Below are positions 43,559 through 51,633 of a stretch of 64,000 nt of DNA, one piece after another. Under the pieces are notes generated by a model. The model ran no database searches. It saw nothing but the letters and a program-made list of their open reading frames with translations, and had not been told where the DNA came from. The DNA comes from Halorubrum halophilum. Lineage in GTDB: Archaea > Halobacteriota > Halobacteria > Halobacteriales > Haloferacaceae. Where the stretch lies: contig NZ_BBJP01000081.1 in the NCBI RefSeq assembly GCF_000739595.1, forward strand, positions 124,001 through 188,000, in the 5' to 3' direction. Numbering within the stretch: the first letter of the stretch is position 1; each line of letters starts with the position of its first letter. Both the position numbers and the translations under genes were made by a program.

Positions 43559-45381
43559 AGCTGGTCCTCCACGGCCGCGAACTTGCCGTTCGCACCGCCG
43601 CTCGGCACCATCGGGAGGACGTTCTCCTCGGGATCGACGTGGAAGTCGATCACGGCCGGCCCGTCGTAGTCGAGGGCCTCCTCGACCGCGGGCGCGACCT
43701 CGTCGTAGTCGTCGACGCGGAGGCCTAAGGCGCCGAACGCCTCGGCGAGCTTGTCGAACTCGGGCATCCACGTGTAGTCGGAGGCCATGTGGCGGCCCTC
43801 GTAGAAGGCGTCCTGCCACTGGCGCACCATCCCGATGTACTCGTTGTTGAGCACGGCGATGGTGACGTCGAGGTCTTCGCGGACGGCCACCGACAGCTCC
43901 TGCATCGTCATCAGGAAGGAGCCGTCGCCGTCGAAGCACACCACGTCGCGGTCCTCCTCGCCCATCGTGTCGGCCGCGACGCGCGCGCCGACCGCGGCTG
44001 GCACGCCGTACCCCATCGTCCCCAGCCCGTGCGAGGAGACCCACGTCCGGGGCTCCGTGTACGTCCAGAACTGGGAGGCCCACATCTGGTGTTGGCCGAC
44101 GCCCGTGGTGACGATGGTGTCGTCGTCGGTCGCCTCGTCGAACGCCTCGACGACGAACTGCGGCTTCAGCGGCTCGTCCTCGGGCGTCGCGTACGTGAGC
44201 GGGTACGTTTCTTTCCACTCGTCGCAGCGCTCGCGCCACGCCTCGGCGTCGGGCGCCTCGCGGACCGCGGCGGTCAGCTGGTCGAGGACGCGCCCCGCGT
44301 CACCGATCAGCGGGTAGTCGGCGTACACGTTCTTCGAGATCTCGGCCGGGTCGATGTCGACGTGGACGACCTCGGCCTCCGGCGCGAACGTGTCTATCCC
44401 GCCCGTCAGCCGGTCGTCGAACCGGGTGCCGACCGCGATCAGGCAGTCGGTGTGGGTGATCGCCATGTTGGCGTAGCCGGTGCCGTGCATCCCCGCCCAC
44501 GAGAGGCAGAGGTCGTCGTCCTCGGGGAACGAGCCGATCCCCGGCATCGTCGTCGTCACCGGGATGCCGTACGTCCGCGCGAAGGTGCGCGCGGCGTCGC
44601 TCGCGTCCGCCTTGATGACGCCGCCGCCGAACAGGCACACGGGTCGCTCGGCCTCCTCGATGGCGCGGGCGGCCTCCTCGACCGCGTCCGAGTCGGCGTT
44701 CGGGTCGGGATCGGTGCCGGCCGGCGGCGTCGCCGGCTCGGGCGTCTCGTCCGTCTCGGCCTGCGTCACGTCCTTCGGCAGGTCGACGAGCGTCGGCCCG
44801 GGACGCCCCGCGCGCGACAGCTCGAACGCCTCGCCGACGGTGTCGCCGACGGTGTCGGCGCCGTGCGCGAAGTAGTTGTGCTTCGTGATCGGGCGGGTGA
44901 CGCCGACCGTGTCAGTCTCCTGGAACGCGTCGTTGCCGACGAACTCGGTGGGAACCTGCCCGGTCAGCGCCAACATCGCGTCGGAGTCCATGTCGGCGTC
45001 GGCGATGCCGGTGACGAGGTTCGTCGCGCCCGGACCCGAGGTCGCCAGGCAGAGTCCCGGCTCGCCGGCGACGACGCCGTAGGCGTCGGCGGCGTGGGAT
45101 GCCCCCTGCTCGTGGGCCATCGTCACGTGGCGGATCGAGGAGTCGTACAGCGCGTCGTAGACGGGCATGATCGCGCCGCCCTGCACGCCGAAGGCGGTCT
45201 CCGCGCCGGCGGCCTCCAGCGCGGCGACGACCGACTCGGCGCCGGTCGACACCGGTCCCGCGACGGGACCGTCGTCGGCGCCCGGATCGTCGGTCTCGGC
45301 CGCGACCGACTCGTCCGCGTCCGGCGGATCCTCCGGCTCCTCTGCGTCCTCGTCTCGTGGCTGTGCTGCTGTGTCGCTCAT
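43555..45381 (-). CDS. ilvB: Acetolactate synthase large subunit
   Basis: First common step of branched-chain amino-acid synthesis, TPP/FAD/Mg-dependent. 608 residues with a ~40-residue acidic lead. TPP Glu in MAHEQGASHAADAYG; FAD domain; TPP/Mg motif GDGSFLMTMQELSVAVREDLDVTIAVLNNEYIG. Last ~20 residues ([24 protein letters not shown]) are typical. First structural gene of ilvBNC-leuCDB. Preceded by a 139-bp leader region with a leader peptide and two hairpins. Confidence 0.97.
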   Translation of the reverse strand: MSDTAAQPRDEDAEEPEDPPDADESVAAETDDPGADDGPVAGPVSTGAESVVAALEAAGAETAFGVQGGAIMPVYDALYDSSIRHVTMAHEQGASHAADAYGVVAGEPGLCLATSGPGATNLVTGIADADMDSDAMLALTGQVPTEFVGNDAFQETDTVGVTRPITKHNYFAHGADTVGDTVGEAFELSRAGRPGPTLVDLPKDVTQAETDETPEPATPPAGTDPDPNADSDAVEEAARAIEEAERPVCLFGGGVIKADASDAARTFARTYGIPVTTTMPGIGSFPEDDDLCLSWAGMHGTGYANMAITHTDCLIAVGTRFDDRLTGGIDTFAPEAEVVHVDIDPAEISKNVYADYPLIGDAGRVLDQLTAAVREAPDAEAWRERCDEWKETYPLTYATPEDEPLKPQFVVEAFDEATDDDTIVTTGVGQHQMWASQFWTYTEPRTWVSSHGLGTMGYGVPAAVGARVAADTMGEEDRDVVCFDGDGSFLMTMQELSVAVREDLDVTIAVLNNEYIGMVRQWQDAFYEGRHMASDYTWMPEFDKLAEAFGALGLRVDDYDEVAPAVEEALDYDGPAVIDFHVDPEENVLPMVPSGGANGKFAAVEDQL

Positions 45382-45433
45382 TGTCGTGGTGGTGTTCGGT
45401 GGTGCATCTCGCGGGTGTGAGAGTCAGTCGGTC

Positions 45434-45480
45434 CGAACGCCGGATCATCGGACGAGAACGGACTCGCCCGTCGGCGTTCG
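45434..45480 (-). promoter_or_regulatory. Second leader hairpin upstream of ilvB
   Basis: In the RNA (minus strand), outer arms CGAACGCCG (45480-45472) and CGGCGTTCG (45442-45434) pair 9/9. Inner arms GGGCGAG (45469-45463) and CTCGTCC (45456-45450) pair 7/7 with one G-U, around a six-base loop TCCGTT. No U-run follows, so a classic archaeal terminator is not evident; it may instead control ilvB translation or transcript stability. It lies between the leader-peptide stop and the ilvB ATG. Confidence 0.6.
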
Positions 45481-45512
45481 TCGATGCGTGGCGTCGGTGA
45501 GGAAGGGGTGGT

Positions 45513-45532
45513 GTAGGGGGTTAGACCCCTAC
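45513..45532 (-). promoter_or_regulatory. First leader hairpin overlapping leader-peptide stop
   Basis: In the RNA (minus strand), GTAGGGG (45532-45526) pairs perfectly with CCCCTAC (45519-45513) across a loop TCTAAC that contains the UAA stop of the leader peptide. A ribosome stalled on the preceding ATT-ATC-GTA codons would cover the 5' arm and prevent folding. Confidence 0.65.
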
Positions 45533-45595
45533 GATAATCGGCGCGACGGCTCCGGCGACGTCGGCGGTCGTCGGGATTGCGGCGTGCCGTCGCAT
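45521..45595 (-). CDS. Candidate leader peptide of the ilvBNC-leuCDB operon
   Basis: 24-residue ORF beginning MRRHAAIP and ending VAGAVAPIIVGV-stop. Seven of its residues are Ile or Val, with ATT ATC GTA GGG GTC just before the stop. It lies at the very 5' end of the predicted transcript (TATA box at 45621-45626, ATG at 45595). Classic arrangement of a branched-chain amino-acid attenuator: leader peptide rich in the end-product amino acids, with a hairpin at its stop. No Leu codon is present, so it would sense Ile/Val. Experimental and comparative evidence is not available to me. Confidence 0.65.
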   Translation of the reverse strand: MRRHAAIPTTADVAGAVAPIIVGV

Positions 45596-45620
45596 CTCGC
45601 TTCCACCAACGCGACCGGGG

Positions 45621-45626
45621 TATAAA
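45621..45626 (-). promoter_or_regulatory. TATA box of the ilvB operon
   Basis: TTTATA on the minus strand, about 26-30 nt upstream of the leader-peptide ATG, so transcription is predicted to begin at or a few bases before that ATG (leaderless). The rest of 45627-45766 shows no gene. Confidence 0.6.
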
Positions 45627-45766
45627 TCCCTGTCGGGGAGCGAAACCGGAGGACCGGTCCCGGAGAGCTGACCGTTTTCGAGCGGCGGATCGCGTCGGGC
45701 GATCGCTCTCGTCCGCGCGACCGCACGGCGGTCGCTCGGCGGGCTCCCCGCGCAGGGAGGCGGCCA

Positions 45767-46988
45767 TCAGACCCGGACCTCCTCCTCGCGGTCGACGTCC
45801 GCCTCCTCGGCGAACCGCTCGACGTCGCCGGCGGTCACCTGGCGCTTGCCGGAGCCGTACTCCTTGACGCGCTTGGTGATGCGCCGGACCTCGCCGTCGC
45901 TCGGGTCGAAACCGGCCTCCACCAGGTGCTTGCGCACGCTGTGGGTGCCGGTGTGTTTCCCGAGCACGAACTCGCGTTCGGCGCCGACCATCTCCGGGGT
46001 CATCACGCCGGTCTCGAACGTGTCGGCGTTCTCGATGACGCCCGCGGCGTGGATGCCCGACTCGTGGGCGAACGCGTTCCGCCCGGTGACGGGCTTGTTC
46101 GCCGGCACCGGGATGTCCGAGGCCTCCTCGACGATCCGGGCCAGCTTGGTGATCTGGGTCGTGTCGATGCCGGTGTCGACGCCGTACACCGATTCGACCG
46201 CCATCACGACTTCCTCGTAGGCGGCGTTGCCGGCGCGCTCGCCGATCCCGTTGACCGACACCTGCGCCTGCTCCGCGCCGTTCTCGAACCCGGTGACCGC
46301 GTTCGCCGCGGCCATCCCGAAGTCGTCGTGGGTGTGCACGTCGACGCGGGCGTCGGTCGCCTCGACGACCGCCTTCACCGTCTTCCCGAAGCTGGTCGGC
46401 ATCGCCACGCCGCACGTGTCCGGGATGTTGATCCAGTCGGTGCCCGCGTCGCTGACCGCCTCGACGATCTCCCGCAGGTAGTCGGGGTCGGTCCGCGTCG
46501 CGTCCATCGGCGAGAACATGCACTCGACGCCGGCGTCTTTCACCTGCTCGACGGCGGCGACGGCGCGCTGTTTCGCCTCTTGTCGGGTCGCGTGCATCGA
46601 ATCCTCCAGCTGTACGTCGCTGGTGGAGACGAACACGTGGACCATCTCGACGCCGGAGTCGATGGCGGCGTCGATGTCGCCCTCGACGACCCGCGCCAGC
46701 CCGCAGACGGTGGTGTCCGTCGCGGCGGCGATGTCGCTCACTGCCTCGAACTCCGCGTCCGAGTTGACCGGGAACCCCGCCTCGATGACGTGGGTGTTCA
46801 TGTCGTCCAGCGTCGCCGCTATGCGGCGTTTCTCGTCGTAACTGAACGACGTACGTGGTGACTGTTCACCGTCTCGTAACGTCGTGTCGAAGATCCGTAC
46901 AGGACCGATATCGATGTTAGAAGCTATCGTGCCCTGGAAGAACTCGATCCGCCGGGGTGTCCGACGAAGCCTCCGTGATGTCTGTCAT
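45767..46988 (-). CDS. leuA: 2-isopropylmalate synthase (or citramalate synthase) with apparent frame break near the start
   Basis: Claisen condensation committing to leucine. The open frame from the ATG at 46801 gives only 344 residues and lacks the catalytic N-terminus, but the same frame continues upstream and encodes IEFFQGT ... RIFDTTLRDGEQSPRTSFSYDEKRR. Upstream of about 46955 this frame has no ATG, GTG or TTG, then a stop at 46985-46987. The best start, ATG 46988 (MTDITEASSDTPAD), is in another frame and needs a +1 shift around 46945-46962. The metal site HTHDDFG and NGIGERAGNAAYEEV are present. About 400 residues in total, without the C-terminal LeuA regulatory domain. Context favours LeuA. 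Confidence 0.8.
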
Positions 46989-47105
46989 CGACTGACGAAA
47001 ACACGGTCGAGAACTTAACACTTGTGCCGGTTGCAAAAACAGCCCGCCCGACAAGGCCTCGGTGTTCGACCGACGATCCGTAAAATCGCACGACACCAAC
47101 GCCAT
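46917..47105 (-). other. Leader-like ORF overlapping the 5' end of leuA
   Basis: 62-codon ORF beginning MALVSCDFTDRRSNTEALSG, with GLFLQPAQVLSSR and then MTDITEASSDTPAD, ending at TAA 46917-46919 inside the leuA coding region in the +1 frame. Its ATG is ~20-24 nt after a TATA-like sequence (TATAAT, 47123-47128 on the minus strand), so it is probably the first start on a near-leaderless mRNA. The first 40 codons include five Leu codons. It could be a leader peptide or the true N-terminus of LeuA joined by frameshifting. DNA here is clearly less GC-rich than in the neighbouring genes. Confidence 0.5.
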
Positions 47106-47254
47106 CAATTGTCCTTATACACATTATACACACACCGAGACGATCGGGGTGATGTCGTTTCGGAACCGGGTTCATAAGGGAGATAGACGTTCGTTTCGTT
47201 CCGTGCGGGGCCGGCGCGCGGTCGGTGGCACCCGAAACGGCGACGGGCCGCGCC

Positions 47255-48814
47255 TCAGTCGCCGTTCATCCACGCGGAGAAGCCGCCCTCGATCAGCGTC
47301 TCGGCCTGTCGGTCGATGTACTCGCGCTGCGTGTCGTGGACGGCGGTCTCGAAGTCGTCGCCGGCGTCGAGGCGCCCGCGGACCCGATCCCGCTTCCAGC
47401 TGGCCGGGGTCGTCCGGTTCGCCACCCGCCACCGGAGCGGGGCGAGCCACGCGGCGGCCTCCTCCTCGGGGCAGCCCGCGGTCCGGAGGCCCGCCTCAGC
47501 GTGGTCGAGGAGGTCCGCGTACACCGCGTCGGTGTCGGTCGTGGTCTCACCGTCGAGGCCTATCCACTCGATCTCCGCGCCGAGGCCGTCGGCGACCGCG
47601 GCGTAGAAGTTGTCGCGGGCGGTCTCCCAGTCGAGCCCGATGACGGGGTGTTCGCGCTGGGGGAGCGCCTGCATCAGGCCGGCGAACGCCGCCTGGAAGG
47701 CGATCGAGTCGCGGACGGTCGGTTGGCCCGGGATCGGCCGGAACTCGATCCGAGCGTTGGCGCTCGACCGGCTCGCGCCCTCGAAGACGGGACGGACCCA
47801 CCGCCAGTAGCTTCCGTGCTTCGTTCGGAACGTCGCGAACTCGTCGTCGAACCGGTCGGTCCCCTCGGGCTCCGGCATCGGAATCAGGGTCTCGTCGCCC
47901 GCGATCCGGTCGACCGCGGTCTCGACGTCGTGGAACTCCCGCGGGAATCGGACCTTCCCCTCGTCGGTGCGGGAGTTGAGCACCGACTCGAACACGTGGA
48001 TCCGGTTCTCCGTCGCGCCCTCCGCGAGGACGCGCTCGCCGTCCCAGTCGTCGTCGTACAGGTCCGGCGGGAAGAAGGGGGAGTTGACCCCGAGCGCGAG
48101 CAGGGGACCGGCGATCCGGAGCGCGTACCGGAAGTGCCGCGGCAGGGTCTCGGCCTGCGCGACCTGATAGTGCGGCTGGACCGAGGTGATGAGGCTCTCG
48201 GGCATCACCGTGTCCGCCTCGAGCGACACCCCCGGCGCCTCAACGACCGTCCCGCGCTTCGCGTCGTCGCCCGCGTTCGCCATCGCGTGGTACCGCACCG
48301 CGTCGCTCATGTTGACGGCGACGGTGACTCCGTCAACGTCGACGCTGTCCGTGAGATATCCACGGGCCGTCTCGCCCGCCGGCGGGATGGTCCAGAGGGC
48401 GTCGGAGACGAGCCGCATCCCCTCGACGCCCGCGGTGTTCTCCGCGGCCTCCAGCCGCGCCCGGACCTCCGCGAGCTGCGCCCGGAGCCCGTGGTCCGAG
48501 AGCGGCTGCGGGCTCGTCGACATCTCGGCGTTGTGGAGCCCGAGCTCCTTCTCGAACCCCATCAGCTCCAGCAGTCGGCGGGGGACTCTCATTAGGGCGT
48601 ACTCGCCCGCCCGCGACTCCTCGCTCCACCGCCCGTCCGCGACCGCGTAGAACTCGTACTCGAAGCCGACGATCGACTGCTGGTTGTCGAAGGCGCCGTC
48701 GCGGAGCGCCTGCTTGACGACCTCCGCCTCCTCCTCGGCGCGGGCGTCGAACTCGTCGGGGTCGACCGCGAGCGCCTCGCGAACTCCGTCGGCGAGGGCG
48801 GACTCGGTGCTCAT
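47255..48814 (-). CDS. Glutamate-cysteine ligase (GCS2)-like protein
   Basis: 519 residues. SIVGFEYEFYAVADGRW and LGLHNAEMSTSPQPLSDHGLRAQLAEVRARLEAAEN are reminiscent of the carboxylate-amine ligase/GCS family (FExE metal motif, N/E-rich loop), followed by SVQPHYQVAQAETLPRHFRYALRIAGPLLALGVNSPFFPPDLYDDDW (NSPFF is the GCS pattern) and ARIEFRPIPGQPT. The rest is unlike classic GshA. Haloarchaea make gamma-glutamylcysteine, but substrate identity here is inference. Monocistronic; starts ~170 bp from the DNA ligase gene. Confidence 0.7.
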   Translation of the reverse strand: MSTESALADGVREALAVDPDEFDARAEEEAEVVKQALRDGAFDNQQSIVGFEYEFYAVADGRWSEESRAGEYALMRVPRRLLELMGFEKELGLHNAEMSTSPQPLSDHGLRAQLAEVRARLEAAENTAGVEGMRLVSDALWTIPPAGETARGYLTDSVDVDGVTVAVNMSDAVRYHAMANAGDDAKRGTVVEAPGVSLEADTVMPESLITSVQPHYQVAQAETLPRHFRYALRIAGPLLALGVNSPFFPPDLYDDDWDGERVLAEGATENRIHVFESVLNSRTDEGKVRFPREFHDVETAVDRIAGDETLIPMPEPEGTDRFDDEFATFRTKHGSYWRWVRPVFEGASRSSANARIEFRPIPGQPTVRDSIAFQAAFAGLMQALPQREHPVIGLDWETARDNFYAAVADGLGAEIEWIGLDGETTTDTDAVYADLLDHAEAGLRTAGCPEEEAAAWLAPLRWRVANRTTPASWKRDRVRGRLDAGDDFETAVHDTQREYIDRQAETLIEGGFSAWMNGD

Positions 48815-48984
48815 GGGACGGTCGACGACCCCGGCCAGTAAAAAGGCCTACGCCCGATCGGCGGCGTGTGAGCGGTCGGCACGCGGTTCGTCGGTCCCGG
48901 GACCGACCCGTATCGGGGCGCCGGCCCATCTCGAGGCGCCGACCGTACCGAGGCGCTTTTGCCGAGCGATCGCCGACTCCGCGC

Positions 48985-50805
48985 ATGGAGTTCGCAGCGT
49001 TCGCCGACCGGGCGGAGGCGCTGGCGGCCGAGCCCGCCGACATCGAGACGACCCGGCTCGTCGCCGACCTGCTCGCGGCGGCCCGGGATCGCGGCGGGAG
49101 CGCCGGCGGCGAGAACGGCGACGGCGCCCGCTCCGAGGGCGACGACCTCCCGACAGTCACCCGGTTTCTGCTCGGCCGTGTCTTCCCGGCGCACGACACT
49201 CGGACGCTCGACGTGGGGCCGGCGCTCTGTCGCGAGGCGATCGCCCGCGCCGCCGGTCCGAACGTGACCGCGGCCGACGTGGAGGAGCGGCTGGCCGAGG
49301 CGGGCGAGATCGGCGCGGTCGCGGCCGGCTTCGAGTTCGGCGGCCAGCGCGGCCTCGCCGCCTTCGGCGAGGGACGCGACCGGCTCACCGTCGCCGCGGT
49401 GGACGCGGCGCTGCGCGAGCTGGCGGCCGCCGCCGGCGACGGCAGCGAGTCACGCAAGCGCGACGCGCTGTTCGGGCTGTTCAATCGGTGCGAGCCCGCC
49501 GAGGCGAAGGTGCTCGCCCGGCTGGTGCTCGGCGAGATGCGGCTCGGCGTCGGCGAGGGAGCCGTCCGCGACGCGATCGCCGAGGCGTTCCTCGCGGACG
49601 GGAGCGACGGCAAGGAAGGGGGAGACGACGGCGACCGCGACGGCGACGAACCGACCCTCCGCGCCGGCGACGAGACGGTCGCGGCGGTCGAGCGCGCGCT
49701 GCAGGTGACCAACGACTACGGCCGCGTCGCGGTCCTCGCCCGCGATGAGGGGTTCGAAGGTCTGCGCGCCGAGGGGCTGGAGGTCGGCCGGCCGGTGCAA
49801 GCGATGCTCGCGCAGGCCGGGACGGCGACCGACGCGGTGGAGGCGTTCGGCGAGGTCGCCGTCGAGACCAAGTTCGACGGGGCCCGGGTGCAGGTCCACT
49901 ATGTGCCGGAGTCGGACGCCGAGGGCGAAGGGGACGATCTCGGCCCGCGGATCTACTCGCGGAACATGGACGACGTGACCGGCGCGCTCCCGGAGATCGT
50001 CGAGTACGTCGCGGGGCGCGTCTCGGTCCCGGTGATCCTCGACGGAGAGGTCGTCGCGGTCGACGACGACGGCGATCCCCTACCGTTCCAAGAGGTGCTG
50101 CGTCGCTTCCGGCGGAAACACGGCGTGGACCGGATGCGCGAGGAGGTCGGGCTTCGGCTCCACGCGTTCGACTGCCTCCACGCGGACGGCGAGGACCTGC
50201 TGGACGAGCCGCTCCGCGCGCGCCACGACCGACTCGTGGAGGTCCTGCCGGACGCGGCCGCGAGCGTCGAGTTCGCGGACGACCCGGCGGCGATCGAGGA
50301 CGCGGAGGCGGCCGCGCTCGACGCGGGCCACGAGGGCGTGATGCTGAAGAACCCCGAGGCGGCGTACACGCCCGGCGACCGCGGCCGCGACTGGCTCAAG
50401 CGCAAGCCCGACGTGGAGACGCTCGACGCGGCGGTGGTCGGCGCGGAGTGGGGCGAGGGGCGCCGCGCGGAGCTGTTCGGGACGTTCCTGCTCGGCGTGC
50501 GGACAGGAGACGACGAGTTCGCGACCATCGGCAAGGTCGCGACCGGGCTCACCGACGAGGCGCTCGCCGACCTGACCGAGCGGCTGGAGCCCCACGTGGT
50601 GAGCGAGGACGGGACCGAGATCGAAATCCGGCCCGAGGTCGTCCTCGAAGTGGGCTACGAGGAGATCCAGACCTCGCCGACCTACTCGTCGGGCTACGCC
50701 CTGCGGTTCCCGCGGTTCGTCGGCGTGCGCGAGGACAAGTCGGTCGACGGCGCCGACTCGCTGGAGCGTGTCTCGCGGCTCGCCGGCGGTGAAGGTGAAG
50801 GCTGA
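48985..50805 (+). CDS. lig: ATP-dependent DNA ligase
   Basis: 606 residues. N-terminal DNA-binding domain (about 1-240, with a low-complexity Gly/Glu/Asp insert at 48-60 and another near 205-220), then the adenylation domain: nucleophile Lys296 in VETKFDGARVQ, IYSRNMDDVTGALPEI, ILDGEVVA, LHAFDCLH, HEGVMLKN and WLKRKPDVETLDAAVVGAEWGEG; the C-terminal OB fold has TIGKVATGLTDEALADL and EVGYEEIQTSPTYSSGYALRFPRFVGVREDKSVDGAD. The main replicative/repair ligase in archaea. ATG 48985. Confidence 0.97.
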   Translation: MEFAAFADRAEALAAEPADIETTRLVADLLAAARDRGGSAGGENGDGARSEGDDLPTVTRFLLGRVFPAHDTRTLDVGPALCREAIARAAGPNVTAADVEERLAEAGEIGAVAAGFEFGGQRGLAAFGEGRDRLTVAAVDAALRELAAAAGDGSESRKRDALFGLFNRCEPAEAKVLARLVLGEMRLGVGEGAVRDAIAEAFLADGSDGKEGGDDGDRDGDEPTLRAGDETVAAVERALQVTNDYGRVAVLARDEGFEGLRAEGLEVGRPVQAMLAQAGTATDAVEAFGEVAVETKFDGARVQVHYVPESDAEGEGDDLGPRIYSRNMDDVTGALPEIVEYVAGRVSVPVILDGEVVAVDDDGDPLPFQEVLRRFRRKHGVDRMREEVGLRLHAFDCLHADGEDLLDEPLRARHDRLVEVLPDAAASVEFADDPAAIEDAEAAALDAGHEGVMLKNPEAAYTPGDRGRDWLKRKPDVETLDAAVVGAEWGEGRRAELFGTFLLGVRTGDDEFATIGKVATGLTDEALADLTERLEPHVVSEDGTEIEIRPEVVLEVGYEEIQTSPTYSSGYALRFPRFVGVREDKSVDGADSLERVSRLAGGEGEG

Positions 50806-50843
50806 TAGCCACCCTCAAGGCGTCCGCGGCCGGAACCCGGCGT

Positions 50844-51578
50844 ATGACGGTACGATACGACGACTTCACGGTGGAGTGGCTCGGCTACGCGACGGCGCGA
50901 CTGGAGCCCGAGGACGGTCCGGTCGCCTACACGGATCCGGGGCGATACGGCGTCCTCGACGATTACTGGGCCCGCGACGGTGACCTCGTCGTGGTCACCC
51001 ACGACCACCACTACGACCCCGACGGGATCCGGTCGGTCGCGCGCGAGGACGCGACGCTCGTGATCTACGAGGCGGTCGACCCCGCGGGGATCGACCGCGA
51101 CGTGGAGTCGATCGAGTCGCTCGCTGACGACTACGACGTGATTCGGGTCGACGACGAGGCGCGCGTCGACGTGGCGACCCCGGCCGGCGAGGTCGCCGTC
51201 TGGTCGGTCGCCGCGCACAACGATCCCGATGGTCCCAACGCCGGACCGGACGGCTCGGTGACCCACCCGCCGGGGTTCGGCTGCGGGTTCCTGCTCGGTC
51301 TCGGCGACCGCACAGTCTTCTGGCCCGGCGACTCCGACGCGCTCGACGGGTTCGCGGAGCTCGACGTCTCGATATTCCTCGCGAACATCGCCGGCGGCGG
51401 GCTCGCTTCCGACCGCCACGCCGCCGCGGACCTGGCCGAGGCGATGGACCCCGACCTCGTCGTCCCGATCCACTACGACACCTTCGAACAGTTGGCGGCG
51501 GACGGCGAGGCGTTCGCGGGCGACGTGGCCTCACGATCGATCCCAGTCGCACTCGACGCGCGGTCGGCGAACCAGTAG
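50844..51578 (+). CDS. MBL-fold metallohydrolase-like protein
   Basis: 244 residues resembling UlaG-type hydrolases. Metal motif VVVTHDHHYDPDG near residue 52 (HxHxD-like), a second histidine in VWSVAAHNDPDG, Asp in VFWPGDSDAL and His in VVPIHYDTFEQL. The His/Asp set is compatible with a dinuclear site. Substrate unknown. Follows the ligase by 38 bp in the same direction; a link to DNA metabolism is not implied. Confidence 0.85.
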   Translation: MTVRYDDFTVEWLGYATARLEPEDGPVAYTDPGRYGVLDDYWARDGDLVVVTHDHHYDPDGIRSVAREDATLVIYEAVDPAGIDRDVESIESLADDYDVIRVDDEARVDVATPAGEVAVWSVAAHNDPDGPNAGPDGSVTHPPGFGCGFLLGLGDRTVFWPGDSDALDGFAELDVSIFLANIAGGGLASDRHAAADLAEAMDPDLVVPIHYDTFEQLAADGEAFAGDVASRSIPVALDARSANQ

Positions 51579-51633
51579 CGAGAGAGAGGGGGATCCGCCG
51601 CGACTGCAACCCCGCCGTCTCGTCCCAGTTCTC

